A stretch of DNA of 64,000 bases from Limiplasma sp034927815. GTDB taxonomy: Bacteria > Bacillota > Clostridia > Christensenellales > Aristaeellaceae. The notes below the pieces were generated by a model. It saw nothing but the letters and a program-made list of their open reading frames with translations. It was not told where the DNA came from and did not search any database. The position numbers and the translations under genes were made by a program. The stretch is taken from the NCBI GenBank assembly GCA_034927815.1, contig JAYFPK010000009.1, positions 1 through 64,000 on the forward strand, given 5' to 3'. Shown piece after piece: positions 37,601-45,930 of the stretch; position 1 is the stretch's first letter, and the number at the start of each line of letters is the position of its first letter.

Positions 37601-40600
37601 GGCGTGGCCTATGTGGATGAAAACGGCGATTACGCCTATTCCCCAGGGGAACAGCTCATGAGCGGCGTAGGGGTCGCTTTGCAGAAAAAGGCCGGGGAGG
37701 GCTGGGAGGATATCGCCGGCAGCCAGACCGACGAATATGGGGCCTACGGCTTTGCCCATTTGGAGGAGGGCGTCTACCGGGTGGCTTCCATGGCCAGGTC
37801 CGAGGACCTGTGCGTGGTGGCGGTGGGCGCGCAGCCGCGCCCCTTGGGCAGCGGCGGCGTGATGGTCAGCGGGGAACTTTCCCTCTCCAGGGGAATGGCG
37901 CTGAAAGGCGAGGCGGATATCGCCCTGGGCAAGCCCGCTTCCTTGCGCTTCGCGGCCTTTGCGGACAGCAACGAGAACGGGACCCGGGGGGAATATGAGC
38001 GGCCCATTCCAGGGGTGACGGTGGAGGTCATCAGCGGGGACGAGGCGGTCATGGCCTCGGGCGTCACCGACGGAGCGGGGGAGGCCATGGTCACGGGGAT
38101 ATTCCCCGGCAATGCCAGCCTTCGCATTACCTTGCCCCATGGATACCGCTACACGGTCCAGGGAGAGGGAGAGGGGCTGGGGGTGAGCTGCGCCGCTTCC
38201 GAGGATTCCGTGGCCCAGTCGGCCCCCATGGCCTTTTCCTCCGGGCAGACCACCGAGGCGGGGATCGCCGCGGTGCCGGTAGGCTCCTTCTCCGGCAAGG
38301 TATGGATGGATGAGAACAACAACGGCATCATGGACCCTCAGGAGCCCGGCGTAAGCGGGATCACCCTTTCCCTCACGGGGAACAAAACCGGCAAGGCCTA
38401 CACCGTCCTGTCCGGGGAGGATGGGGGGTATCTCTTTGACCGCCTGCCTAACGACGCCTACCGTCTGGCGGTGGAGCTGCCCCAGGGGCTGCTCTTTGCC
38501 AGGTACAGCGAAACCGGCGGGGACCTGCGCTCCGTGTTTACCGTGGCGGGCTCCAAGGCCAGCCGGGAGTTTCCCCTCACCGGGGCGGGGGATATAACCA
38601 ACAAGAACGTGGGGGTGATCCCCCAGGGGAGCATCCAGGGTACCGCGTTTTTGGACTTGAACTACAATGGCGTTTGGGATGAGGGAGAGCCGGGATACCC
38701 CGGGGTGATGCTGGAGGCGTACCGGACGGTGAAGACCGAGCCGGAGGGCAAGACGGTCACCCAGGAGGACGGCAGCTTTGCCCTGGGCGGCCTTCGGGCC
38801 GGGGACTACCGCCTGCGGGCCGTGCTCCCGGACGACGGCAGCATCTTTACCCTGGTTTCCCCGGAAAAGGGCGGCCAGGCCAACGGCTTTGCCCAGCGCC
38901 AGGGCCGGCGGGAAAGCAGCGTATCCCCCATTACCATCGGTACCGGAGGGACCGCCACCACTGTGGTAGGGGTGGCCCGGGGCGCTGTGATCAAGGGTAC
39001 GGTGTTTCAGGACGACGATTACGATGGCCTCATGAAGGGCAAGGGCAAGAAGCATTCCGGCATCAAGGTGGAGCTGCGGGATGAGGCGGGGGCTTTGGTA
39101 TCCGGCACCTTCACCAATGCCAACGGCAACTACACCTTGGATGGGGTCATGCCCGGCCGGTATACCATAGCTTTCTTGCGCAAGGACGGGCATGCCTTCT
39201 CCCGCCTCCGCCCGGACCAGGAGGGCGGCAACTGGGTGAAGGGCCTGGAGGGTGAGTTTGGCCTCACCCAGGTCATTGAGGTGAGCATGGGCCAGAGCAT
39301 TGAGGATGTGAACGCGGGCATGCTGCGCTCCTCCACTTTGGCTGGGGTGTTCTTTGACGATCTGAACGACAACGGCATACAGGACGAGGGCGAGGCGGGC
39401 ATGGAGGATGTGATAGTACGCCTCTACTCCCCGGACGCCGAAATCGATCTGACGGCGCCGGTACAGGCGGAGGGCGGATATTTCTTTGACGGGGTCATGC
39501 CCGGAAAGTACACGCTCCAGTATCTGCTGCCGGAGAACGTGGAAATGGCGATAACCGCCCAAGGGGGAAACACCCTCCAAGGCCCTGTGAGCGAGGAATT
39601 TACAGTGGAAAGCGGCGCACAGATCCTCAGGCCCCTGGTAGGGGGCGTGCGGCTGGGCACCTTCACCGGCTACCTGTTCCATGACGTGAACGCCAACGGC
39701 GTACAGGACGAGGGCGAGCAGCGGGCCGGGGGCCTTGCGGTGACCTTGACCCCCAGCCGGACGGACCTGGAGGTGTCCAGGACGGAGGCGGACGGGGAAG
39801 GGAATTTCGCCATTGCGGGCCTGCGCCCCGCCGACTATCAGCTGGGGCTCAAGCTGCCGGAGGGATATATTTTCAGCTCCGATATCAAGGCCACGGGCCT
39901 GCGGCTGGATACGGCCCTGGAGCAGAAGATGAACTGCCCCTGGCAGGTGTTGGTGAGCCGCCAGCAAAACGCCATCGGCATGGTCAAGCCCGCGACCCTC
40001 AAGGGCTATGTGTGGCTGGATGAAAACCGGGACGGGGTTCAGAGCTCCCAGGAGGCGCTGTTGCCCGGGCTGGCCTTTGAGCTGGTGGACGAAGCCCAGG
40101 GCCGGGTGGTGAAAACTGCGGTTTCGGCCCAGGATGGCTATGCGGTCTTTGCCAACGTCAGGCCCGGAGGCTATACCGTGCGCTTTGCCATGCCCGCCCA
40201 GTCCGAGCCCGCGGGGGAGGCGGAGGCTACCTTAAAGCTCCAGGGAGGCATGATGGCGCAAGGCGGCATCCAGATGGCGGAAGGGCAGGTCTTTGAGGAG
40301 ATTCACGCGGGGCTGGTCAGCCGTACCAGCATCGGCGGCATGGTGGTTTTGGAGGAGGCCGGGCAGCGCAGAGGCCTGGGGGGCGTCGCCGTAGCCCTGT
40401 ACATGGAGGGCGGCGATCAGCCTGTGCAGACCGCCCTCACCCAGGAGGACGGGACCTACCGCTTTGACGGCCTGTGGCCCGGAGCGTATTTCCTGGTCTG
40501 TGAGTGGCCTGAGAACATGATCTTTGTAGCGCCTTCGGATCCCAACTACCAGGAGGGCGTTTCCGTGATCGTGAACACGGAGGGCCGGCAGGGCCGCAGC

Positions 40601-41098
40601 GCGGTATTCGAGCTGAAAATGGCCCGCAGCCAGTTGGCGCAAAATATTGTGCTGATCCGCCCGGCCAAGGTGGGGGATCTGGCCTGGCTGGACCTGAACC
40701 AAAACGGCCTGCTGGACGCGGGAGAGCCCGCCGTTCCCGGAATCACGGTGCAGCTCCTCTCCCAGGGTCAGGTGGTGGCGGAAACGGTGACCAACGCCTA
40801 TGGATACTACCTTTTCGAGGGCGTGTACCCCGGCCAGTATGTATTGCAAGCCAAGGGCTATCCCCAGCTTGGCATCACCACCCCTGTGCCGGAATTGCGG
40901 CTGATCAGCAGCTGCCTCACCAGAGGGGATGGAAACGAGGCCCGCAGCGACGCCTTTGAGGTGGTCAGCGGCAGCGTGAACCTGGACTTTGATTTGGGCT
41001 TTGTGCTGAAGGAAGGGCAGGAAATCCCCGGGGCCATCATCACGCCCCCGCCCCAGAAGGACTGGACGGGAAGCTATGTGTCCGGAGGAAGGCAATAG
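34601..41098 (+). CDS. Giant secreted protein with SdrD-B/CnaB-like repeats
   Basis: 2165 residues. A signal peptide (hydrophobic core LFFISLALCLGLLFSLALG, cleavage likely after AWA) is followed by about 550 residues without a recognised family. From about residue 610 at least 13 beta-sandwich repeats of roughly 110 residues run to the C terminus. Ten carry a DxNxxG-type acidic loop in a VWxDENxNGxxDxGE context, as in SdrD B domains that bind calcium; each has the YxFxGLxPGxY turn of Cna-B domains. Loop repeats begin near residues 612, 1002, 1117, 1233, 1348, 1467, 1582, 1691, 1803 and 2026. There is no LPXTG motif, terminal membrane helix, SLH or dockerin domain, so anchoring is unexplained. 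The start is the ATG with AAGGGAAG upstream. Confidence 0.85.
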   Translation: MSFTENPKRQPKASRGGGLFFISLALCLGLLFSLALGSAAWAGGGQTTLTVSLKGLSTDDGVTWRSLSINGLFEVQTLEGRALGMVRANPTQEQREAGESDTLVIEDPSIQSLRLVPVQEGFSPGFICRDSVQADLAAGEGNPVTAVAYAAQGLFTLENTLEGSGAPAPQAEYMVLDSQGNMRASFVTDEEGRYLARQALPVGQYQLVQMRSSQGTLPDQQPQPFSISTFFGDPAEITQLRVVSRPVPDAQGQAEIRTLSAQPLAQERDSDTDTYFSSVSLSPVIAENTSLSLSELKVTLMPAALLDGQGQRLEPQGALAVESVALSGVSEGYGALVQGLDEAGRPVGEVKAATSGSLAVLDSGSVGAQVTYVNLATGEAVVESGFQAGQIDAAVLYYPFAGAAEGASASGALLSAQIGYACRYYAPDGNSLLSAEGGSAPQEIALQILDGRAALSLRASTRQNDQGQQELVVELERFAGELREEIMLAAYLTPGARVEAARLEGLLLRTQEQDIVAFSLKRLEEGVVVIPIGAGVLDSLQVWGYDPSTLARTAVNPGGACIVAEAHEAAPLLDALFSKVQGQYAALPCAFSGGIALPGAEPCDQLLVSGALYEDTDQNGSRSQEEQALAQHGVLLRGEQSNVYYGALTDGDGAFSLYAQAGGPDRAGILHTMLPLGAVSAGAGATGVLESRVDAFPSQGHMLRYEMRGAIRGKALLDGRAPLAGLPLTLFGEGQTLASTVTDAAGAYGFQGLSAGAYQVTAQLLPELSAGWIREEGLSLEGDKASFEVALAYGQQAERDVNAVSLGGVTGVLTQEGQPVQGLGVRLVSAGGGTLEQSTDGQGAFAFGPLSQGEYTLGLELPQGVAVIRVNGEQARGLPPYEAPLVLGPGEELRTEIELGRTATLTGQIPGVGQDQTVVAASMTDQVSAVTDAQGRFTLQGIVPGDYTLYAPLAQGKTLAENGPWQVTQKGDMVWMSLTVAPGENRELPGMELAELTGIQGVAYVDENGDYAYSPGEQLMSGVGVALQKKAGEGWEDIAGSQTDEYGAYGFAHLEEGVYRVASMARSEDLCVVAVGAQPRPLGSGGVMVSGELSLSRGMALKGEADIALGKPASLRFAAFADSNENGTRGEYERPIPGVTVEVISGDEAVMASGVTDGAGEAMVTGIFPGNASLRITLPHGYRYTVQGEGEGLGVSCAASEDSVAQSAPMAFSSGQTTEAGIAAVPVGSFSGKVWMDENNNGIMDPQEPGVSGITLSLTGNKTGKAYTVLSGEDGGYLFDRLPNDAYRLAVELPQGLLFARYSETGGDLRSVFTVAGSKASREFPLTGAGDITNKNVGVIPQGSIQGTAFLDLNYNGVWDEGEPGYPGVMLEAYRTVKTEPEGKTVTQEDGSFALGGLRAGDYRLRAVLPDDGSIFTLVSPEKGGQANGFAQRQGRRESSVSPITIGTGGTATTVVGVARGAVIKGTVFQDDDYDGLMKGKGKKHSGIKVELRDEAGALVSGTFTNANGNYTLDGVMPGRYTIAFLRKDGHAFSRLRPDQEGGNWVKGLEGEFGLTQVIEVSMGQSIEDVNAGMLRSSTLAGVFFDDLNDNGIQDEGEAGMEDVIVRLYSPDAEIDLTAPVQAEGGYFFDGVMPGKYTLQYLLPENVEMAITAQGGNTLQGPVSEEFTVESGAQILRPLVGGVRLGTFTGYLFHDVNANGVQDEGEQRAGGLAVTLTPSRTDLEVSRTEADGEGNFAIAGLRPADYQLGLKLPEGYIFSSDIKATGLRLDTALEQKMNCPWQVLVSRQQNAIGMVKPATLKGYVWLDENRDGVQSSQEALLPGLAFELVDEAQGRVVKTAVSAQDGYAVFANVRPGGYTVRFAMPAQSEPAGEAEATLKLQGGMMAQGGIQMAEGQVFEEIHAGLVSRTSIGGMVVLEEAGQRRGLGGVAVALYMEGGDQPVQTALTQEDGTYRFDGLWPGAYFLVCEWPENMIFVAPSDPNYQEGVSVIVNTEGRQGRSAVFELKMARSQLAQNIVLIRPAKVGDLAWLDLNQNGLLDAGEPAVPGITVQLLSQGQVVAETVTNAYGYYLFEGVYPGQYVLQAKGYPQLGITTPVPELRLISSCLTRGDGNEARSDAFEVVSGSVNLDFDLGFVLKEGQEIPGAIITPPPQKDWTGSYVSGGRQ

Positions 41099-41184
41099 CA
41101 AAAGAGCGGGGGACGGGCAAGGGGATTGGCCCCTTGCACCCCAGCCGGGTCCATCATGGTCCGTGCCGCACACGGAGAAACTAT

Positions 41185-41212
41185 AAAAAAACCGGCAAAG
41201 CGCCGGTTTTTT
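41185..41212. terminator. Bidirectional terminator
   Basis: Stem AAAAAACCGGC/GCCGGTTTTTT with a 5-base loop lies between two converging genes, with A-run and T-run on both sides. It can stop transcription from either direction. Confidence 0.9.
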
Positions 41213-41239
41213 CATGGGCGCCCCAGGGCCCGGGCAAGG

Positions 41240-42052
41240 TTAAAAGCCCAAAGTGGGGGTGGGGGTGGGAAGGGTCTTTTGGTAATCGTCGTAGGTGGCG
41301 AAGCGAAGGGTGTTTCTCTGTTCGTTTTCCGGTGGATTCTCCTGGGAAGAGGCGGACAGCGTCACCCACCGGGAGACCTCGCTTTGATCCTCGCGATAAA
41401 AAGACATAGTACTGTCTAAAGAAATATTGCCGAACCTGAAAGAGAGGACAATATACCCTTCGTTGCCGGCAATCCTTCGGATTTCTTCCGTTTCAAGCCG
41501 CCCCTGATCAGGGAAGCGGTCGTCCCAAGGCATAGCCAGCGAAATCACGTCCTTGGATTCAGTGAAAAATATGAGCCTGGCCTCGTCGCAAACCTTATAT
41601 TTGGAGAGAAGGTCATAATACAGGCCATTGACCATCGCCATATGGTACTCAAAAGGAACGCGTCCGAAATCGGTAAGATCGACCACCAACGAAGCATAAG
41701 AACGGGACGCTGCAGGGAAACGGGCGTGGACATAATACACAGGGTAGCCGTACACCAGGATTTCCTGGCCTTCCACCGCCTCACAGAGGATATCCTCTTT
41801 CTCCTGCGTCTCCTCAAACTCAATCCCCGTAGTCTGGCGGGCGGTTTGAATGAACTCCTCCGGGGAAATACCCCAGGGAATGTTCCAGATGACATGGTTC
41901 ACAGGCGCTTCGGGGCTTGCCAGGGCCTCCGGAACGGGGTCCGTCTCTTCCGGGCCGGGGGCGGGGAAAGGGGTGACGTCCAGGGTTTGCGCCATGGCAA
42001 GGGTGGGCAGAAGCAGCGCCAGGATCAAGAGCCAAAGGCTGATGGATTTCAT
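41240..42052 (-). CDS. Secreted protein of unknown function
   Basis: A 270-residue exported protein with a clear signal peptide (MKSISLWLLILALLLPTLAMA). A short Pro-rich linker (TPFPAPGPEETDPVPEA) follows, then a globular part with VIWNIPWGISPEEF, YVHARFPA, and LVVDLTDFG. The C terminus is PTPTPTLGF. I do not recognise a family. It has GGAGGG before the ATG at 42052 and lies downstream of spoIIE on the same strand, separated by 152 bases with a hairpin; co-expression during sporulation is possible but unproven. Confidence 0.7.
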   Translation of the reverse strand: MKSISLWLLILALLLPTLAMAQTLDVTPFPAPGPEETDPVPEALASPEAPVNHVIWNIPWGISPEEFIQTARQTTGIEFEETQEKEDILCEAVEGQEILVYGYPVYYVHARFPAASRSYASLVVDLTDFGRVPFEYHMAMVNGLYYDLLSKYKVCDEARLIFFTESKDVISLAMPWDDRFPDQGRLETEEIRRIAGNEGYIVLSFRFGNISLDSTMSFYREDQSEVSRWVTLSASSQENPPENEQRNTLRFATYDDYQKTLPTPTPTLGF

Positions 42053-42097
42053 GGGCATCCCTCCATTGTTTGTCATTCTCTCCGAGATGCTTTCGCA

Positions 42098-42120
42098 GGG
42101 GATGGGCGCGGCCCATCCCC
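42098..42120. other. Hairpin after spoIIE
   Basis: 10-bp stem GGGGATGGGC/GCCCATCCCC with a 3-base loop, between spoIIE and the secreted-protein gene. No T-run follows, so it is either a weak terminator or an RNA stabiliser. Confidence 0.45.
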
Positions 42121-42204
42121 AAAGGGGCGTACCCGCAAGCGGGGGCAAGCCCGTAGACCTTGTTTGCCTCATTCTCCATGAAACGCTCGTATCCCTTTTT
42201 GAGG

Positions 42205-44580
42205 TCAGATTTTCAGCCATTCCCCCTGGGAGGACTCCGAGCGGTTCCGGTCCACCATCAGCATGGTGAGCACCGTCATATCGTCCTTGGGGATGCCGCC
42301 GCTGGCCAGCAGAGCGCTTCGCAGCAGCGCGTCCGCCATCCGCTGGGGCTGGATATAGAGGCTCTCGGAAATCGTCAGCTCCATCTGCTGGTGATCCCCC
42401 AGAACGTCTGCAACCCCGTCGCTCATCACAATCAGAATATCCCCGCTGTGAATGCGCAAGCTTTGGCTGGTGGGCTCCACCTCCTCCAAAATGCCCAAAG
42501 GCAGGCTGGAGCCCTCCACCTGTTTGATGTAATTGCCCCGCACCAGCCAGGAGGCGCTGGCCCCCAGCTTTTCACTGTGGATTTCCCCCGTCCAAAGGCT
42601 CAGATCGATCAGGTCCACCGTGGCAAACCCCTCCGCGTCCGCCCCGGAGAGGATCATTCCGTTCACGGCGGTGATGGCCTGGCGGCGGGTATATCCGGCC
42701 TCCAGGCACAGCAGCAGCAACTCCAGCGTTTTGGTGCTGGTAAAGTGGGCGTTGGAGCCGTGGCCCATGCCGTCGCTGAGAAGCAGCACGAACCGGCCTC
42801 CGGGGAACTGCTTGGCGGCGATGGCATCCCCGCAGATCCGGTCCTCCTCCCAGGCGTTTTGCTGGCCCGCGCAAAGGCTGGCAACCCCCACCTCCGCGCT
42901 GTACAGGGGCAACTCCTCCAGCTCCGTGCGATTCTTTACGGTGCGCACAATGCCCAGGGCCAGGCCCTCCGCCTGTTGCAGATGGCGCAGCAGCTTGTGG
43001 GGCTGCTTTCCCAGGGGGGCCAGGGCGTCGGTTTCAATGGCGGCTTGCAGGTGCCCGTCCACCCGCCGGGCATAGCACAGGGAGCCTGGATAGCGCAGGT
43101 CCCGCATGGCTTTGTTGATTTGGTAGGCCGCTTGCAAATCCCCCAGGGTTTCCCCTCCCGTAAGGGCGCGGATTTCCGCGATGGCGTCGGCCATCGCGGT
43201 AAGGTGGGTCACGGTCATGGCCCGCTCAAAGCGGGCCTTGGCATGGGCGGCCAAGGAGGCATGGCGGGCCTGGAGAAGCTGCCCCATGGCTGCGGGCACC
43301 GCCGCCGGCCGTACGCAAGGGCATTCCTCCAGAAAGGGGAAATCTCCCGGGGGGGTCTCTCCCGTAATGGCTTGGCGAACCACGGTGTCCAACAGCTCCC
43401 GTATCTGGCTTTGGTGGCGGCCAAAGCACATCTCCCGCTCCGAGCACCCTCCGCACAGGTAGGGGGCCAGGTCCTGGCCGGTCAAGGGAGGCATTTCCGG
43501 AGCGGGCACCGTGGGCAGCGCCACCGACATGGCCCGCATGGCGCTTTCCCAGCGCAGCAGGCGCTGCTGTACAAAAAGCCCGTCCATTCCCCGCCCCGTG
43601 GGGATTGTGGCAAGGCCGGAAGTCCGCAGCCTTTCGATGACCCTCTCGCTCAGGGGCAGGAACAAAAGCGCCCCCGCCAAGGCGGTGATATGAGGCAGCG
43701 ACGGCTCCGCAAAGGAGGTCAGGGAAAAGGCCACCATGTGCCCGGTAAGGGCGGCCAGGGCGCTGAGCCAGCGCTTTTTAAGCCCCGCCGTCAGCCCCGC
43801 CCCCAGCCCTCCCAGGGCCAAGTGCAAGGCAAGGCGGCAGTCATGGCCGCACAGGGCCAGGGCTACGCCGCAGAGCAGCCCTCCCGCCGCGCCGGAGGCC
43901 CCGCCCAGGGCATAGGCGCACGCCAAAGTGCCCACCAGGGCCGCCGCCTGGCCCAGATTGACTACCCAAATGCGCAAATAGCCCAGGCCGCACAGGATGG
44001 ACAGGGCCAGCAGCAGGGCGAAGGCCTTCTCCTGCAAGGTCAGGATGGGCCTGGAATCCTGAAGGAGGACGGCCCCCCGCTGAAACGCGATGGCAAGCCC
44101 CATGCACAGCGGAACCGCGGCGCAGGCCAGCAGCGCGAAATGGGCGTTGCCCGCCGCGATGGCGGCCAGGGCCCGGGGCGCCATGGACAGGCCAGCCAGG
44201 GTTACCACCCCGGGAAGGGTTTTGGGGCGGTGAAAGAGCAGAATGATCCATAGGCCCAGGCAGCCCACGTATTGCCAAAGATCCAAGGCCGTGCCGCCGA
44301 TGACCCGAAAGAGCAAGGAGCCCGCCAGCCCGGCCAGGGAGAACAGCGCTTGCGCGCCCCGGGTGGGAACCGCCAGAATCAGAGCGGCGGCGCAGGGAGA
44401 AGGGACCCCAAGCCAGTTCACAAAGGGCAGCAGAAAAGTTCCCAGTGACAGGCGTATCCAAGGGCTCGCTTCCTGGAGGATGGATGTGGCGCTTTCCCAG
44501 AGCCTGCGGAAGGTGGATGGCCGGTATTCCATTTTTTCCGAGGCTGCTTGGCCGACGCCCGGTTCCGTGGTGACATGCAT
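42205..44580 (-). CDS. spoIIE: Stage II sporulation protein E (PP2C phosphatase)
   Basis: Dephosphorylates SpoIIAA at the asymmetric septum to activate sigma-F in the forespore. The 791-residue protein has about ten N-terminal membrane segments (residues 40-330), a central regulatory region and a C-terminal PP2C domain starting near residue 555. The PP2C metal motifs are visible: EEDRICGDA, LLLSDGMGHGSNA, DLIDLSLWTGEIH, and ILIVMSDGVADV. Length and layout match SpoIIE of other endospore formers. The ATG at 44580 has GGGGGG upstream; an internal Met at 44532 is an alternative. A Spo0A-type promoter candidate lies just upstream. Confidence 0.95.
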   Translation of the reverse strand: MHVTTEPGVGQAASEKMEYRPSTFRRLWESATSILQEASPWIRLSLGTFLLPFVNWLGVPSPCAAALILAVPTRGAQALFSLAGLAGSLLFRVIGGTALDLWQYVGCLGLWIILLFHRPKTLPGVVTLAGLSMAPRALAAIAAGNAHFALLACAAVPLCMGLAIAFQRGAVLLQDSRPILTLQEKAFALLLALSILCGLGYLRIWVVNLGQAAALVGTLACAYALGGASGAAGGLLCGVALALCGHDCRLALHLALGGLGAGLTAGLKKRWLSALAALTGHMVAFSLTSFAEPSLPHITALAGALLFLPLSERVIERLRTSGLATIPTGRGMDGLFVQQRLLRWESAMRAMSVALPTVPAPEMPPLTGQDLAPYLCGGCSEREMCFGRHQSQIRELLDTVVRQAITGETPPGDFPFLEECPCVRPAAVPAAMGQLLQARHASLAAHAKARFERAMTVTHLTAMADAIAEIRALTGGETLGDLQAAYQINKAMRDLRYPGSLCYARRVDGHLQAAIETDALAPLGKQPHKLLRHLQQAEGLALGIVRTVKNRTELEELPLYSAEVGVASLCAGQQNAWEEDRICGDAIAAKQFPGGRFVLLLSDGMGHGSNAHFTSTKTLELLLLCLEAGYTRRQAITAVNGMILSGADAEGFATVDLIDLSLWTGEIHSEKLGASASWLVRGNYIKQVEGSSLPLGILEEVEPTSQSLRIHSGDILIVMSDGVADVLGDHQQMELTISESLYIQPQRMADALLRSALLASGGIPKDDMTVLTMLMVDRNRSESSQGEWLKI

Positions 44581-44611
44581 AGGCCGCCCCCCATATCATA
44601 GCATCCAAATC

Positions 44612-44645
44612 AGTATACAGGCATGGTTTTGAAAGCTGTGTCGGA
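44612..44645 (-). promoter_or_regulatory. Candidate Spo0A-controlled promoter of spoIIE
   Basis: Minus-strand -10 TATACT (44612-44617), an unusually long 21-base spacer and a poor -35 CCGACA (44639-44644). A TGTCGGA heptamer, one base from the 0A box TGTCGAA, overlaps the -35 on the + strand (44639-44645). In Bacillus subtilis the spoIIE and spoIIG promoters have the same odd design. Confidence 0.45.
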
Positions 44646-44707
44646 TGAAGGCGCGAAGGATGGGGAAAACTCTGCCCGCAAAGAGGCGCGCCTTTTGCGC
44701 GGGCGGC

Positions 44708-44736
44708 TTGCGCCCATGCCGCCGAAAGGCTATAAT
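44708..44736 (+). promoter_or_regulatory. Promoter of the apbE-like gene
   Basis: -35 TTGCGC at 44708-44713, 17-base spacer, -10 TATAAT at 44731-44736. The leader is about 20 bases. Confidence 0.82.
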
Positions 44737-44762
44737 GGGAAGGCGAGAAAGGGGCGAACGCT

Positions 44763-45863
44763 GTGGGAAAGCGGATTCTATGCCTGGCGGTATGCCTGTC
44801 CCTATGCCTGTGCACAGCCTGCGGGGAAACGGCCCAGGGTGGGCAAGGCCCGTTAGGCCGGTACTCCATGTTCTTTTTTGACACTTTTGATACAATGATT
44901 ACCATCATCGGCTACGCTCCGGACCAGGCGGTTTTTGACCGGGTCACGGCGGAGGCCAAGGCGGAGTTTGAGAGATACCATAAGCTCTATGACGCGTACC
45001 ATGAGTACGAAGGCGTCCAGAACATCTACACCCTGAACCGGGACGCGGCCAAAGCGCCCGTGGCCATTGGGCCTGAGCTTTGGGATTTGCTCCATTTTGC
45101 CACCCAGTGGCAGTCCAGGCTGATGGGTTCCACCAACATCGCCATGGGCGCGGTGCTGAGCCAGTGGCATGACGCCCGGGAGGCGGTGGAGGCGGGGGGC
45201 GAGGCGGCGCTGCCGGACAGGGCCGCCCTGGAGGCTGCGGCAGAGCATTGCAACCTTGACGATGTGGTGTTTGACGAGGCGAACCGGACGGTGTTTTTCG
45301 AGGATCCGCTGCTCAAACTGGATGTGGGGGCGGTAGCCAAGGGATATGCCACGGAGCGGGTGGCGCAGCGGATGCTGGCTTCGGAGATGACCAGCTTTAT
45401 CATCAACGCCGGGGGCAATGTCAGGGCCGGAAACGCGCCCGCAGCGGGACGCCTCCATTGGGGCGTGGGCCTTCAGGACCCGGAGACGGCCCAGGACCCC
45501 GCCGGGCAGCAGTCCATGGATGTGCTCTACCTGGAGAACCTTTCTGTGGTCACCAGCGGGGATTACGAGCGCTTTTTCACGCTGGACGGGGTGCGCTACC
45601 ACCACATTATTTCCCCGGAAACGCTGATGCCCGCCACCCAGTTTCATGCCGTGACCGTGGTATGCCAGGACAGCGGCTTGGCGGATATTCTTTCCACGGC
45701 CTTGTTCGTCCTTCCCTATGAGCAAGCCAGGGAGCTGACGGAAAGCCTGGAGGGCGTGGAGGCCCTGTGGGTGCGGGGCGAGGGAGAAAACCGTCAGGTG
45801 CTGATGACGGAGGGGATGAAGGCATACTCCAAAAACCAGGGGGCTACCAATCCGGATCAGTAG
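44763..45863 (+). CDS. apbE: FAD:protein FMN transferase, lipoprotein
   Basis: Covalently attaches FMN from FAD to Thr/Ser of target proteins outside the membrane. The 366-residue protein has a lipoprotein signal (LCLAVCLSLCLCTACG, Cys at 20) and the ApbE fold: FFDTFDTMITIIGY, the LKLDVGAVAKGYATERV motif, FIINAGGNVRAGN and HHIISPETL with SADILSTALF-like ending (SGLADILSTALFVLP) that binds Mg2+/FAD. It starts with GTG at 44763. The next gene encodes a membrane-anchored protein with two FMN-binding domains, its probable substrate, as in Listeria FmnB-PplA. Confidence 0.92.
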   Translation: MGKRILCLAVCLSLCLCTACGETAQGGQGPLGRYSMFFFDTFDTMITIIGYAPDQAVFDRVTAEAKAEFERYHKLYDAYHEYEGVQNIYTLNRDAAKAPVAIGPELWDLLHFATQWQSRLMGSTNIAMGAVLSQWHDAREAVEAGGEAALPDRAALEAAAEHCNLDDVVFDEANRTVFFEDPLLKLDVGAVAKGYATERVAQRMLASEMTSFIINAGGNVRAGNAPAAGRLHWGVGLQDPETAQDPAGQQSMDVLYLENLSVVTSGDYERFFTLDGVRYHHIISPETLMPATQFHAVTVVCQDSGLADILSTALFVLPYEQARELTESLEGVEALWVRGEGENRQVLMTEGMKAYSKNQGATNPDQ

Positions 45864-45889
45864 CCCGGGAAGGGATGCATAACAAACTG

Positions 45890-45928
45890 AATCCCTCCGC
45901 ATGCTGAAAGGGCATGAGGAGGGATTTT
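45890..45928 (+). promoter_or_regulatory. Hairpin masking the ribosome site of the FMN-binding gene
   Basis: AATCCCTCC-GCATGC (45890-45904) pairs with GCATG-A-GGAGGGATT (45912-45926), followed by TTTT. The right arm contains the AGGAGGG ribosome site of the next gene, so the hairpin could both limit translation and cause partial termination between apbE and its target. Confidence 0.6.
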
Positions 45929-45930
45929 CC

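Noticed and set aside
35375..39967. 1530-codon open frame antisense to the giant repeat protein
   Set aside because: It is the complement of a real, repeat-rich gene with high-GC third positions, which suppresses stops in that antisense frame. Its translation is His/Gly/Gln-rich with no family features or ribosome site.
41820..42179. 119-codon open frame upstream of and overlapping the secreted-protein gene
   Set aside because: No ribosome site and out of frame with a clear signal-peptide gene that has a good ribosome site.
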